Below are positions 55,012-64,000 of a stretch of 64,000 nt of DNA, piece by piece; the stretch's first letter is position 1; each line of letters starts with the position of its first letter. The position numbers and the translations under genes are program-made. The DNA is taken from NCBI RefSeq assembly GCF_002847445.1, contig NZ_CP025430.1, positions 1,550,001-1,614,000 on the forward strand. The letters are read 5' to 3'. The notes under the pieces were generated by a model. The model worked only from the letters and a program-made list of their open reading frames with translations, was not told the DNA's origin and ran no database searches. Source of the DNA: Paracoccus zhejiangensis. Lineage in GTDB: Bacteria > Pseudomonadota > Alphaproteobacteria > Rhodobacterales > Rhodobacteraceae.

Positions 55012-56253
55012 TTACGCCTTGGCCCAGTCCGGCAGGCCCACTGCCGGACGCAGCACGCCGGTGCACTCGCCAAAGCCCACGCGATAGCCGTCACCGATGG
55101 CCGCGCCGCGCAGGGTCAACCGGTCGCCATCCTCGAGGAAGCTGCGGCTTTCACCGCCGGCCAGCGTGATCGGTTCCTTCCCGCCCCAGCTCAGTTCCAG
55201 AAGCGAGCCACGGGCATCCTTCTCCGGACCCGAGATCGTGCCCGAACCCAAGAGATCGCCCACCCGCATCGAACAGCCGCTGGTGGTGTGATGGGTCAGT
55301 TGCTGGGCGGCGGAATAATACATCTGGCTGTAGTTCGTCCGCGCGATCACCGTTTCGGGCTTGCCCTCGGGCTGAAGCCCGACCTCCAGCGCGATGTCAT
55401 AGAGCATCGGCCCAGGTTCACTCAGATAGGGCAGCAGCGGGCGCTCGCGCTCGGGCGTCGCCGCGCGGAACGGTTCCAGCGCCGCGCGGGTCACGATCCA
55501 GGGGCTGATCGTCGTGGCCGTGGCCTTGGACTGGAAGGGGCCGAGCGGCTGATATTCCCACGCCTGGATATCCCGCGCCGACCAGTCGTTCAGCAGCACA
55601 TAGCCAAAGATCATCTCGTCCGCCTCGGCCACCGAGACCATGCCCGACGAGGGTTTCCCGATGATCGCCCCCATCTCCAGCTCCAGATCGAAGCGGGCCG
55701 AGGGCGCAAAGCGCGGCAGGTCCGCATCCGGCGCCTTCACCTGACCCCACGGGCGGATCACATCGGTCCCCGAGACCACGACCGAGGAGGCCCGGCCGTT
55801 ATAGCCGATGGGGATCGACAGCCAGTTCGGCGGCAGCGCGTTTTCGGCCCCGCGGAACATGGTACCGACATTGGTGGCGTGATGCCGGCTGGCGTAGAAG
55901 TCGGTATATTCACTGACCCGGAAGGGCATCAGCAGTCGGGCCCCTTCCATCGGCACCAGATGCGGCTCGACAGCGGCGCGATGGGCCTCGTCCGACAGCA
56001 ATCCGATCAGCTGCGCCCGCAGCGCCGCCCAGACCGCCGGACCCGCCGCCATGACGGCATTCCATGCGGGTTCCGCGAACAGCGCCGGGTCCTGCCCGTG
56101 ATCGACCTTGGAGACATCAAGGATCTGCTCGCCGATGGCCACGCCCATCCGCGCGCCCTGCCCATCGTCAAAGACGCCGTATGGCAGGTTGTTCAGCGGA
56201 AAATCGGTGTCCGCGCTGTTGGCACTTGCGACCCATGACCGGATCAAGGACAT
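55012..56253 (-). CDS. fahA: Fumarylacetoacetase
   Basis: 413 aa. Last enzyme of tyrosine/homogentisate breakdown, splitting fumarylacetoacetate to fumarate and acetoacetate. It has the long N-terminal SH3-like domain of type I FAH (PLNNLPYGVFDDGQGARMGV), YTDFYASRHHATNVG with the catalytic His, and metal ligands in DLELEMGAIIG and LLNDWSARDIQ. ATG at 56253 follows AAAGGGGAC; 56274 is possible. Follows hmgA after 69 bases that contain a GGGGGGC/GCCCCCC hairpin (56296-56314). Confidence 0.95.
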   Translation of the reverse strand: MSLIRSWVASANSADTDFPLNNLPYGVFDDGQGARMGVAIGEQILDVSKVDHGQDPALFAEPAWNAVMAAGPAVWAALRAQLIGLLSDEAHRAAVEPHLVPMEGARLLMPFRVSEYTDFYASRHHATNVGTMFRGAENALPPNWLSIPIGYNGRASSVVVSGTDVIRPWGQVKAPDADLPRFAPSARFDLELEMGAIIGKPSSGMVSVAEADEMIFGYVLLNDWSARDIQAWEYQPLGPFQSKATATTISPWIVTRAALEPFRAATPERERPLLPYLSEPGPMLYDIALEVGLQPEGKPETVIARTNYSQMYYSAAQQLTHHTTSGCSMRVGDLLGSGTISGPEKDARGSLLELSWGGKEPITLAGGESRSFLEDGDRLTLRGAAIGDGYRVGFGECTGVLRPAVGLPDWAKA

Positions 56254-56322
56254 GCTGTCCCCTTTCTTCTTCATGCAAATATCCTCGGGGGGCTCGGGGG
56301 GCTGAAGGCCCCCCGGCTTCGC

Positions 56323-57684
56323 TCACTTCAACCCGGCCGTGCCGTCGAATTTCTTCTCGATCCCGTCCCAGCAGGTGACGTAATCATCCTGCAGCGGCGC
56401 CTCGCGTCCGGCGAATTCGGTCAGGTGCTGGGGAAAGCGGGTCTCGAACATGAAGGACATGGTGTTGTCCAGCTTCTCCGGTTCCAGCGCGCTGGTCGAA
56501 GCCTTTTCGAAGGCGTCGCGGTCGGGGCCGTGCGGCAGCATCATGTTGTGGAGGCTCATGCCCCCGGGCACGAAGCCCTGCGGTTTGGCATCGTACTGGC
56601 CATAGATATTGCCCATCAGCTCGGACATGACGTTCTTGTGGTACCACGGCGGACGGAAGGTGTCTTCCATCACCATCCAGCGCTCGCGGAACAGCACGAA
56701 ATCGATATTCGCCGTGCCCTCGACCCCCGAGGGCGCGGTCAGCACGGTGAAGATCGAGGGATCGGGGTGATCGAAGAGGATCGAGCCGACCGGGCAATAG
56801 GTCTTGAGGTCATATTTGACCGGCGCGTAATTGCCGTGCCACGCCACCACGTCCAAGGGCGAATGGCCGATCTCGGTTTCGTGGAACTGGCCGCACCACT
56901 TGATCGTCAGTTTCGAGGGCACCTCGCGATCTTCGAAGGCGGCGACCGGGGTCTTGAAATCGCGACGGTTCGCCATGCAATTCGCGCCGATCGGGCCACG
57001 GCCGGGCAGTTCGAACTTCTGGCCGTAATTCTCGCAGACGAAACCGCGACACGGCCCTTCGAGCACTTCGACGCGATAGACGAGGCCGCGCGGGATCACG
57101 GCGATCTCCTGCGGTTCCAGATCGATCACCCCCAGCTCGGTACAAAAGCGCAGGCGACCCTCTTGCGGCACCACCAACAATTCGCTGTCGGCCGAGTAGA
57201 AATAGGCGTCGACCATGGATTGCGTGACCAGATAGATATGGCTCGCCATCCCGACCTGGATGTTCACGTCGCCCGCCGTGGTCATGGTGCGCATACCGGT
57301 GAGCCAGGTCAGTTTCTCAGCCCCAAGCGGCACCGGATCCCACCGATATTGCCCCAGCGAGGTGACCCCCTGCGGCACATGCGGCGCGGTCTTCCAATAG
57401 GGCAGATCGATCGCGCGATAGCGGCCCGAATGCTTCACCGAGGGGCGGATGCGATAGCACCAGGTGCGTTCGTTCTGGTGGCTCGGCGCGGTGAAGGCGG
57501 TGCCCGACAGCTGCTCGCCATAGAGGCCATAATTCACCCGCTGCGGGCTGTTCATGCCCTGCGGCAGCGCGCCGGGAAGTGCCTCGGTCTCGAAATCATT
57601 GCCGAAGCCCGGCATGTAGCCGTCATGCGGCCCGGCAATGCCCGGTGCGCGGACCATGCCCGAGGGCAGTTCCTGTCTGGTCAT
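56323..57684 (-). CDS. hmgA: Homogentisate 1,2-dioxygenase
   Basis: 453-aa cupin iron dioxygenase that opens homogentisate to maleylacetoacetate. It starts near [19 protein letters not shown] and contains the Fe-site region [14 protein letters not shown] and [17 protein letters not shown] precedes the ATG. First gene of the hmgA-fahA unit, divergent from a MarR regulator. Confidence 0.96.
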   Translation of the reverse strand: MTRQELPSGMVRAPGIAGPHDGYMPGFGNDFETEALPGALPQGMNSPQRVNYGLYGEQLSGTAFTAPSHQNERTWCYRIRPSVKHSGRYRAIDLPYWKTAPHVPQGVTSLGQYRWDPVPLGAEKLTWLTGMRTMTTAGDVNIQVGMASHIYLVTQSMVDAYFYSADSELLVVPQEGRLRFCTELGVIDLEPQEIAVIPRGLVYRVEVLEGPCRGFVCENYGQKFELPGRGPIGANCMANRRDFKTPVAAFEDREVPSKLTIKWCGQFHETEIGHSPLDVVAWHGNYAPVKYDLKTYCPVGSILFDHPDPSIFTVLTAPSGVEGTANIDFVLFRERWMVMEDTFRPPWYHKNVMSELMGNIYGQYDAKPQGFVPGGMSLHNMMLPHGPDRDAFEKASTSALEPEKLDNTMSFMFETRFPQHLTEFAGREAPLQDDYVTCWDGIEKKFDGTAGLK

Positions 57685-57738
57685 CCTGATTCCCCCTCAC
57701 GAGGCCCGGGACCGGGCCTGAATCTGTTGCCGCGAGTA

Positions 57739-57788
57739 TTCGTTGCATTTGCAATGAAGTCAAGATATTTGTTGCAGATGAGATGAAT
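57739..57788. promoter_or_regulatory. Two tandem operator-like boxes between hmgA and the MarR gene
   Basis: TTCGTTGCATTTGCAATGAA (57739-57758) and TTTGTTGCAGATGAGATGAA (57768-57787) share the form GTTGCA-N-ATGNNATGAA-like and start 29 bases apart. They probably bind the adjacent MarR protein. The second box covers the ATG at 57783. Confidence 0.55.
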
Positions 57789-57833
57789 TCGCGGGACTCT
57801 GCCGCCAAGACCAAGGGAAAGGATGCGCCCGAC

Positions 57834-58274
57834 ATGAGCCAGGACCTGCCGGATTTCGACCTCTCCGCCTTCCTGCCCTATCGCCTGTCGGTGGCGGCGC
57901 AGCGCACCAGCGCCGGGCTGGCGCAGGCCTATCGCGACCGGCACGGGATCTCGGGGCCGGAATGGCGGGTGCTGGTGCACTTGTCGGATTCGGGCGAGGT
58001 CTCGGTCGGAGATCTGGGCGCGCGGGTGAACCTCGAGAAATCCAAGGTCAGCCGGGCGACCACGCGGCTGGCCGATGACGGCCTGATCTCGAAGACGGTG
58101 AACGAGACCGACCGGCGGCTGGTCAGCCTCGCGCTGACCGAGCGGGGCCGTGCACTGATGGCCGAGTTGCTGCCCTTGGCCATCGCCTACCAGGCGCGGC
58201 TGGAAGCGGCCCTGGGCCCCCATCTCGCCGCTCTGAACGCCGCGCTGACCAGGCTGGAGGCCGAGACCCCATGA
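57834..58274 (+). CDS. hmgR: MarR-family regulator of homogentisate genes
   Basis: 146 aa with a winged helix (SVGDLGARVNLEKSKVSRATTRL, then ETDRRLVSLALTERG). Divergent from hmgA and coupled to maiA by an ATGA overlap, so it likely represses the pathway and responds to homogentisate or a product. The ATG at 57834 has AAAGGATG upstream; an earlier ATG at 57783 lies inside an operator-like box and is less likely. Confidence 0.85.
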   Translation: MSQDLPDFDLSAFLPYRLSVAAQRTSAGLAQAYRDRHGISGPEWRVLVHLSDSGEVSVGDLGARVNLEKSKVSRATTRLADDGLISKTVNETDRRLVSLALTERGRALMAELLPLAIAYQARLEAALGPHLAALNAALTRLEAETP

Positions 58275-58885
58275 TCACGCTCTATGATTACTGGCGCTCG
58301 TCCGCCAGCTATCGCGTTCGCATCGCGCTGGGGCTGGCCGGGCTCGACTGGCAGGCGGTGGCGGTCAATCTGGTCGAAGGCCAGCACAAGACACCCGCGC
58401 ATCTGGCCCGGAACCCGCAAGGGCTGGTGCCGGTGCTCGAGATCGACGGGCTGCGGCTGACGCAATCGCTGGCAATTGTCGAGTATCTGGACGAGACCCG
58501 CGGCCTTGGGCTGCTGCCCGCCACGCCCGCCGACCGCGCGCGGGTGCGTGCTATCGCCCATGCCATCGCCATGGACATCCACCCGATCTGCAACCTCGGC
58601 ACCGCGCGCCATGCGGTCAGCGCCTCGGACGGTGCGATCACCATGGAGGGCTGGATGCAGCATTTCATCGGTCGGGGACTGGCCGCGGTCGAGGCGATGT
58701 TGCCCGGCGGTGATTTTTGCTGGGCCGAGGGCGTGACGCTGGCCGATCTCTGCCTGATGCCGCAGGTCTATAATGCCCAACGCTGGCAGGTGGATCTGGC
58801 TGACATGCCGAAGATCCGGCGGGTGGCGGAGAGGCTGGCCGCGATCCAGGCCTTCGCGGCGGCGCATCCGGATCGGTGGGCATAG
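58271..58885 (+). CDS. maiA: Maleylacetoacetate isomerase
   Basis: 204-aa zeta-class GST-type enzyme. The SSASYRVRIAL motif with its catalytic serines is diagnostic, followed by NPQGLVPVLEIDG and SLAIVEYLDE. Converts maleyl- to fumarylacetoacetate between the HmgA and FahA steps, using glutathione. Co-translated with hmgR. Confidence 0.95.
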   Translation: MITLYDYWRSSASYRVRIALGLAGLDWQAVAVNLVEGQHKTPAHLARNPQGLVPVLEIDGLRLTQSLAIVEYLDETRGLGLLPATPADRARVRAIAHAIAMDIHPICNLGTARHAVSASDGAITMEGWMQHFIGRGLAAVEAMLPGGDFCWAEGVTLADLCLMPQVYNAQRWQVDLADMPKIRRVAERLAAIQAFAAAHPDRWA

Positions 58886-58895
58886 GCGCGGCAGA

Positions 58896-59058
58896 GGGCC
58901 AGCGTGCGACCGCCGGGTGGACGCTCGGGCGGTTGGACGCTCGCACTTATGGCACCAGCATATCGAACGGCTGTTCGGCGCTGGCCGGTGAAAGAGCGTC
59001 CGCCCGAGGGGGCGGTCGGACGCTGGCCCGGCGCGCTTCGCGCTTGATTCCGGGCCGG
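58896..59058 (+). repeat. Extragenic hairpin cassette, copy 2
   Basis: Contains TGGACGCTCGGGCGG twice in part and the complementary GAGCGTCCGCCCGAG, forming a long stem, then CGCTGGCCCGG-CGCGCTTCGCGCTTG-TTCCGGGCCGG, which matches the end of copy 1 (50751-50790). Sits in the gene-free stretch after maiA; 59059-59241 holds nothing else I can name. Confidence 0.55.
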
Positions 59059-59241
59059 ACACTTCGCATCCACCGAAAAGAAGGCGCCCCCCGCTGCGCT
59101 GCCACGCGGCGGGGGGCTGGGGTCAGGCTGCGCCTCTTGCCGGGCGGCTGGCTGCTGCGATAGGGGCGCGGAAAAAAGGGGCACCGCGACCTTGGCCTGA
59201 CGGAAGGATGGGGGCCGGGCGCCCGCCCCCCTCTATTCTGA

Positions 59242-59423
59242 TTAACGCTTACTGTCGGGCGTCCTCTTGACAGGCACCCACGTTGAGCCAGGCTTACTCG
59301 TCGGTGGCATGGTCCTGTTGTCAGGCACTGTCGAATAGTTCTTCTTCAGCCCTCCACGTGGTCCTTGCTCTTGAAAATACCACCGGAGTTACCGGAATTT
59401 CCGCCTGGTTTTTTGCCAGCCAT
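59242..59423 (-). pseudogene. Small conserved protein with a single-base frameshift
   Basis: Reading from ATG 59423: MAGKKPGGNSGNSGGIF, then after restoring one T in the run ATTTTC the frame continues QEQGPRGGLKKNYSTVPD and ends KPGSTWVPVKRTPDSKR. This is a 60-residue family of unknown function I recognise by its KPGG start and TPDSKR end. As written, the frame stops after 25 codons. GGAG lies 7 bases before the ATG. A homopolymer sequencing error or a real mutation could explain it; 182 bases is one short of 61 codons. Confidence 0.6.
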
Positions 59424-59439
59424 GTTTAGTCTCCACAAC

Positions 59440-59448
59440 TTATCCACA
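59440..59448 (-). promoter_or_regulatory. DnaA-box-like TTATCCACA
   Basis: Exact match to the consensus DnaA box, written on the plus strand, 17 bases upstream of the small conserved gene. With TGTGGA at 59478 it forms a loose pair in the 59424-59634 gap. A single box can occur by chance. Confidence 0.35.
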
Positions 59449-59634
59449 GGGCGCCTGATTTTTCTCGGGGTAAGCCTGTGGACTGTTTGAGCACCTATTG
59501 ATCCGCCATTCCGATACTGTTCTTTCGAACCATCGGCCCTAATCGGACCGAGGAATGGCGAGCCCCACGCGGTACATTCGACGTGGGGCGGCCGGGGCGC
59601 GAAGCTGGAACCTTCGCGCCCCAACCCAATCTCC

Positions 59635-62600
59635 TCAGCTACACCCCGACGTCCCGCCGCAGGTGTTGCACTTCATGCAGGTGCCATTGCGGACCAGCGT
59701 GTAATTGCCGCAATCGCCGCAGGGATCGCCCTCGTAGCCCTGCATCCTGGCCTTGGCGCGCGCATCCATCGTGGTCACGGCGGCAACCTCGACCGCCTGG
59801 AAGCTGGCGGCACCCTCTGCCATGCCGGTCGCCACAGCGGCCGACGAAACCCCGCCCTGCAGCACCATCAACTCCTGCGGCAGGCGCTTTCTCAGATAGC
59901 CGGCGCTGCTGATCTGCTTCAGCATGGTCAGCGATTTCAGCTCGGCACTGTCGCTGACCGGGCTCACGTTCGGGCGGCCTTCGCCCTCGCCTTCGCCCAG
60001 CTCGTCAAAGCTGGCGCCCTGCGGCTTCACATGGGCCAGGTCGGTGCGGTCCAGGTAGCTGACGGCCAGTTCGCGGAAGACATAGTCAAGGATCGAGGTG
60101 GCGTTCTTGATGCTGTCATTCCCCTGCACCATCCCCGCCGGCTCGAAGCGGGTGAAGGTGAAGGCATCGACGAACTCTTCCAGCGGCACGCCGTATTGCA
60201 GGCCGACCGAGACCGCGATGGCGAAGTTGTTCATCATCGCCCGGAAGCCGGCACCTTCCTTGTGCATGTCGATGAAGATCTCGCCCAGCTTGCCGTCGTC
60301 ATATTCGCCGGTGCGCAGATAGACCTTGTGACCGCCGACGATGGCCTTCTGGGTGTAACCCTTTCGGCGCTGCGGCAGTTTCTCGCGGTGGTGGCGGATC
60401 ATTTCCTTGACGATGATCCGCTCGACCACCTTCTCGGCGATGACCACGGCCTTTTCCTGCAGGCTGCCGGTGGCGAGGATTTCCTCGGCCTCCCCGTCAT
60501 CCTCGACCAGAGCGGAGGCCAGCGGCTGGCTCAGTTTCGAGCCGTCGCGGTAAAGCGCATTGGCCTTGATCCCCAGCGACCAGGACAGTTCATAGGCCGC
60601 CAGCGCATCGGCGATGCTGGCATTGTTGGGCATGTTGATCGTCTTCGAGATCGCGCCCGAGATGAAGCTTTGCGCCGCCGCCATCATGTGGATGTGGCTG
60701 TCGACCGAGAGGTAACGCTTGCCGGTCTTGCCGCAGGCATTGGCGCAGTCGAAGACGGCGTAATGCTCGGCCTTCAGGAAGGGCGCACCCTCCAGCGTCA
60801 TGGTGCCGCAGACATGGTCGTTCGCCGCATCGATCTGCGCCTTGGTAAAGCCGAGATGGCGCAGCAGGTCAAAGCTCGGATCGTTCAGCTTGGCCGCCGG
60901 GATCCCCAGCGTGCCCTTGCAGAAATCTTCGCCCAAGGTCCACTGGTTGAAGACGAAGCGGATGTCGAAAGCCGTGGCCAGCGCCGCCTCGACCTTCTCG
61001 ATCTCGCGCGGGCCGAAGCCGTGGCCGGCCAGCGCGGTGTGGTTGATGCCCGGGGCATTGCCGAGGCTGCCATGACCGACGGCATGGGCGACGATTTCCT
61101 CGATCTGGGCCGAGCCATAGCCAAGGGTTTCCAGCGCCGCCGGAACCGACTGGTTGATGATCTTGAAGTAACCGCCGCCGGCCAGCTTCTTGAACTTCAC
61201 CAGCGCAAAATCGGGCTCGATGCCGGTGGTGTCGCAGTCCATGACCAGACCGATGGTGCCGGTCGGCGCGATGACGGTGGCCTGCGCGTTGCGATAGCCG
61301 TGCTTCTCACCCAGACGCAGCGCCTCGTCCCAGGCCTCGCGGGCCATGGCGACCAGCCGCTTGTCAGCGCAGTTCGCGGCGTCCAGCGCCACCGGGTTCA
61401 CGTTCACTCCCTCATAGCCGCCCTTGCCATGCGCGGCGGCACGGTGGTTGCGGATGACGCGCAGCATATGCTCGGCATTGCGCGCATAACCCGGGAAGGC
61501 ACCCAACTCGCCGGCCATCTCGGCCGAGGTCGCATAGGAGACGCCGGTCATGATCGCAGTCAGCACACCGCAGAGCGCGCGACCCTCGGCCGAGTCGTAA
61601 CCCAGCCCCATGTTCATCAGCAATCCGCCGATATTGGCATAGCCCAGACCCAGCGTGCGATAGTCATAGCTGCGCTGCGCGATCTCTTTCGACGGGAACT
61701 GCGCCATCAGAACGCTGATTTCCAGCGTCACCGTCCAGAGCCGCGTGGCGTGGACATAGGCATCCGCGTCGAACTGCCCGCCGTGATAGAATGTGAGCAG
61801 GTTCATCGAGGCGAGGTTGCAGGCCGTATCGTCGAGGAACATGTATTCGCTGCACGGGTTCGAGCCGCGAATGGCCCCGTCTTCCGGGCAGGTGTGCCAG
61901 GCGTTGACGGTGTCGTGGAACTGGATGCCGGGATCGGCGCAGGCCCAGGCCGCATGGCCGATCTGGTCCCAAAGCTCGCGGGCCGAGACGGTCTTGGCGA
62001 CCTTGCCATCGATCCGCCGCAGAAGCTCCCACGGCTTGTCACCGCGCACGGCGTCAAGGAAGGCGTCGGTCACGCGGACCGAGTTGTTCGAGTTCTGGCC
62101 CGAGACGGTGATATAGGCCTCGCTGTCCCAATCGGTGTCATAGGTCGGAAATTCAATCGAATCAAAGCCCTGCCGCGCATATTGCAGAACCCGGTTCACA
62201 TAAGTCTCGGGGATCATTACCTTCTTGGCGGCGCGGATCGCGGTCTTGAGCGCGTCGTTCTTGGCCGGGTCGGTTGCATCCTCGATGCTGCCATCCCAGC
62301 CCCGGATTGCCCCAAAAATGTCGTTCAGCTTCTGCTCGTGCATCTTCGAGCCGGCGACCAGCGAGGCGACCTTCTGTTCCTCGATGACCTTCCAGTTGAT
62401 GAAGGCCTCGATATCGGGGTGATCCATGTCGCAGATCACCATCTTGGCCGCACGGCGGGTGGTGCCGCCCGACTTGATCGCCCCGGCCGCCCGGTCGCCG
62501 ATCTTCAAGAAGCCCATCAGACCCGAGGACTTGCCACCGCCCGACAGTTTCTCGCCCTCGGCCCGCAGGCTCGAGAAGTTGGTTCCGGTGCCCGAGCCGT

Positions 62601-63279
62601 ATTTGAACAGGCGCGCCTCGCGGACCCACAGGTCCATGATGCCGCCCTCGTTCACCAGATCGTCGCTGACCGACTGGATGAAGCAGGCATGGGGCTGGGG
62701 ATGCTCATAGGCGCTGTCGGACTTGACCAGCTTGCCGGTCTTGTAATCGACATAGAAATGCCCCTGCCCCGGACCGTCGATGCCATAGGCCCAGTGCAGC
62801 CCGGTGTTGAACCATTGGGGCGAGTTCGGCGCGGCCATCTGGCGGGCCAGCATGTGGCGCATCTCGTCGTAATAGGCGCGGGCATCGGTCTCGGTGGTGA
62901 AATAGCCGCCCTTCCAGCCCCAATAGGCCCAGGCCCCGGCCAGGCGGTCAAAGACCTGCCGCGCGCTCTGTTCGCCCACGAAGCGCCGGTCTGCGGGCAG
63001 CGCGGCCAGGGCATCCTCGTCGGGGACCGAGCGCCAGAGGAATTCGGGCACACCCTTTTCCTTCACCCGCTTCAGCGCCGCCGGCACGCCGGCCTTGCGG
63101 AAGTATTTCTGGGCGATCACGTCGCTGGCGACCTGGCTCCAGCTTTTCGGCACTTCCACGTTCTCGTTCTGGAACACGATCTTGCCATCGGGATTGCGGA
63201 TCTCGCTGACCGTGGTCCGAAACTCGATGTCGCCATAGGCGCCGCTGGCTTCGGTGGTAAAACGCCGTTCGATCTTCAT
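59635..63279 (-). CDS. nrdJ: Adenosylcobalamin-dependent (class II) ribonucleotide reductase
   Basis: 1214-aa enzyme making deoxynucleotides without oxygen requirement. Features include [30 protein letters not shown] (active-site Cys-Glu-Cys region, split over two loops) and VIAPTGTIG. It ends with a C-terminal zinc ribbon [18 protein letters not shown] then CNTCGG. The ATG at 63279 follows GAGGG; the longer frame to 63444 is judged untranslated. I looked for a B12 riboswitch upstream and did not see one. The gap 63280-63783 contains DnaA-box-like sites and an inverted repeat TTGTGTG-N14-CACACAA at 63446-63473. Confidence 0.95.
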   Translation of the reverse strand: MKIERRFTTEASGAYGDIEFRTTVSEIRNPDGKIVFQNENVEVPKSWSQVASDVIAQKYFRKAGVPAALKRVKEKGVPEFLWRSVPDEDALAALPADRRFVGEQSARQVFDRLAGAWAYWGWKGGYFTTETDARAYYDEMRHMLARQMAAPNSPQWFNTGLHWAYGIDGPGQGHFYVDYKTGKLVKSDSAYEHPQPHACFIQSVSDDLVNEGGIMDLWVREARLFKYGSGTGTNFSSLRAEGEKLSGGGKSSGLMGFLKIGDRAAGAIKSGGTTRRAAKMVICDMDHPDIEAFINWKVIEEQKVASLVAGSKMHEQKLNDIFGAIRGWDGSIEDATDPAKNDALKTAIRAAKKVMIPETYVNRVLQYARQGFDSIEFPTYDTDWDSEAYITVSGQNSNNSVRVTDAFLDAVRGDKPWELLRRIDGKVAKTVSARELWDQIGHAAWACADPGIQFHDTVNAWHTCPEDGAIRGSNPCSEYMFLDDTACNLASMNLLTFYHGGQFDADAYVHATRLWTVTLEISVLMAQFPSKEIAQRSYDYRTLGLGYANIGGLLMNMGLGYDSAEGRALCGVLTAIMTGVSYATSAEMAGELGAFPGYARNAEHMLRVIRNHRAAAHGKGGYEGVNVNPVALDAANCADKRLVAMAREAWDEALRLGEKHGYRNAQATVIAPTGTIGLVMDCDTTGIEPDFALVKFKKLAGGGYFKIINQSVPAALETLGYGSAQIEEIVAHAVGHGSLGNAPGINHTALAGHGFGPREIEKVEAALATAFDIRFVFNQWTLGEDFCKGTLGIPAAKLNDPSFDLLRHLGFTKAQIDAANDHVCGTMTLEGAPFLKAEHYAVFDCANACGKTGKRYLSVDSHIHMMAAAQSFISGAISKTINMPNNASIADALAAYELSWSLGIKANALYRDGSKLSQPLASALVEDDGEAEEILATGSLQEKAVVIAEKVVERIIVKEMIRHHREKLPQRRKGYTQKAIVGGHKVYLRTGEYDDGKLGEIFIDMHKEGAGFRAMMNNFAIAVSVGLQYGVPLEEFVDAFTFTRFEPAGMVQGNDSIKNATSILDYVFRELAVSYLDRTDLAHVKPQGASFDELGEGEGEGRPNVSPVSDSAELKSLTMLKQISSAGYLRKRLPQELMVLQGGVSSAAVATGMAEGAASFQAVEVAAVTTMDARAKARMQGYEGDPCGDCGNYTLVRNGTCMKCNTCGGTSGCS

Positions 63280-63659
63280 GCCTGCCCTCTTTGTCCCTGT
63301 CCCGCTTTGCGGTGTGTCGCGCGCTGCCGAGTCGGCCCATCGGCCCGCAAAACCGGGGCCGTTCAGGCACCATCGCGCCTGATCCGAACTCACTTCATGA
63401 TAGGGCCGTGCCGCGCCTGGTGATCCTTGAGGGTGCCACCACATGTTGTGTGCGCCTTGGCCGCATCACACAAACTGACGTGTCCGTGAGCATGATTCAA
63501 CAGATTTATTGCACCTTGGGCGCATTCTTTTCTGTTGACATCCCGGGGGCTTGGCGAGGCCCGAACGATGCTGCGCCGCCGCATCGAAACTGTTAATAAA
63601 CCATTAACTTGATTGGAAAATTCAATGTTTTGGCGGGTTTCCGCCGGGGGATTCACGCG

Positions 63660-63695
63660 TTTTCCACAGGCTTATCCACGGGGATCGGTGGATAA
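63660..63695. promoter_or_regulatory. Cluster of DnaA-box-like sites upstream of nrdJ
   Basis: TTTTCCACA (63660-63668), TTATCCACG (63672-63680) and the inverted GGTGGATAA (63687-63695) lie within 36 bases. DnaA controls ribonucleotide reductase genes in some bacteria, so this may tie nrdJ to replication; it lies ~380 bases from the start codon. Confidence 0.4.
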
Positions 63696-63783
63696 GTCGG
63701 GGAATCACCCGGGAATCGCCCTGTGACGGTCAGGTGACAGGAGCAGACACAAAATCTGGTAGGTGCTGGGCGAAGGCACCCGC

Positions 63784-64000
63784 TCAGAAGCGGATGATCT
63801 CGCGATCTGTGACGATCAGGTCGAGCGGCTGATCGAAAGGCTCGGCCGGGATCTCGGGCAGTTCCTGCACCCCGAAAGCGAGGCCGATGGCCGCCACAGG
63901 ACCCATGCCGCGCAGAAGCTGCAGCGTGCGGTCGTAGTAGCCGCCGCCATAGCCGATGCGGTTGCCGTGCCGGTCAAAGCCCGCCAGCGGCACGATCAGC
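63784..64000 (-). CDS. 5-formyltetrahydrofolate cyclo-ligase, C-terminal part (cut by window end)
   Basis: LIVPLAGFDRHGNRIGYGGGYYDRTL is the conserved substrate/ATP-binding loop of 5-formyl-THF cyclo-ligase, and the end VTDREIIRF is typical. The N-terminal ~115 residues lie beyond the window. Recycles 5-formyl-THF to methenyl-THF. Confidence 0.9.
   Translation of the reverse strand, partial: LIVPLAGFDRHGNRIGYGGGYYDRTLQLLRGMGPVAAIGLAFGVQELPEIPAEPFDQPLDLIVTDREIIRF

Noticed and set aside
60031..63423. 1130-codon open frame antisense to nrdJ
   Set aside because: A shadow of a long GC-rich gene; composition is Arg/Gly/His-rich with no family motifs.
63280..63780. Cobalamin riboswitch upstream of nrdJ
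   Set aside because: I could not find the conserved B12-box core in the right orientation.

Overview
The window looks like chromosomal DNA of a Paracoccus-type alphaproteobacterium (Rhodobacteraceae). The basis is a phaZ<->phaC-phaP polyhydroxyalkanoate locus with PhaR-like TGC-rich sites, high GC, a class II (B12-dependent) ribonucleotide reductase, an frc-type sugar importer, and phage/GTA-like tail genes of the Rhodobacterales type. The genus is inferred from gene content and arrangement, not from a search.

Layout. 1-6545 is core: phasin, PHA synthase with an unusually long N-terminus, divergent intracellular PHB depolymerase, and two alpha/beta hydrolases. 6546-37487 is an integrated island of about 30.9 kb bounded by a perfect 21-bp direct repeat (attL 6546-6566, attR 37467-37487). 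It sits between an ABHD10-like hydrolase and thrS, which the insertion has separated. Its left end carries a tyrosine integrase, a small unknown gene, an AlpA/Xis-like protein and a primase-helicase, followed directly by iteron clusters that resemble the rep-ori arrangement of phage satellites. The middle is a mobile-element scrapyard: an IS256-family element inserted just upstream of an IS66 orfA with an 8-bp target duplication, IS66 and IS3 fragments, a DUF2971 gene, a tnpR-res module without transposase, tRNA 3'-end scars, and a DUF3883 gene fused to the end of a GTA/phage tail gene. The main cargo (20318-35068, minus strand) is a near-continuous eight-gene operon: brxR, brxF, brxC, a HEPN-motif gene, pglXI, brxHII, pglZ, brxA. 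This is a complete type 3 BREX anti-phage system with a predicted HEPN protein embedded in it. Two related copies of a ~375-bp sequence flank the cargo region (16442-16816 and 35707-36082). A second AlpA-like gene and a metallophosphoesterase follow.

37520-64000 returns to core: thrS, a cold-shock protein, an acyl-CoA ligase with a FrnE-like DsbA protein, a Bcr/CflA exporter, an frcBCAK-type fructose import operon divergent from a ROK repressor plus xylulokinase, rpsD, a MipA/OmpV outer-membrane protein, an ABC-F ATPase, a COG0523 GTPase behind a likely Zur box, the homogentisate branch of tyrosine breakdown (fahA, hmgA, MarR regulator, maiA), a frameshifted 60-residue conserved protein, nrdJ next to DnaA-box-like sites, and the end of a 5-formyltetrahydrofolate cyclo-ligase gene.

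The point most worth follow-up is the island. It combines satellite-like integration and replication genes with a type 3 BREX operon that contains a candidate HEPN ribonuclease.
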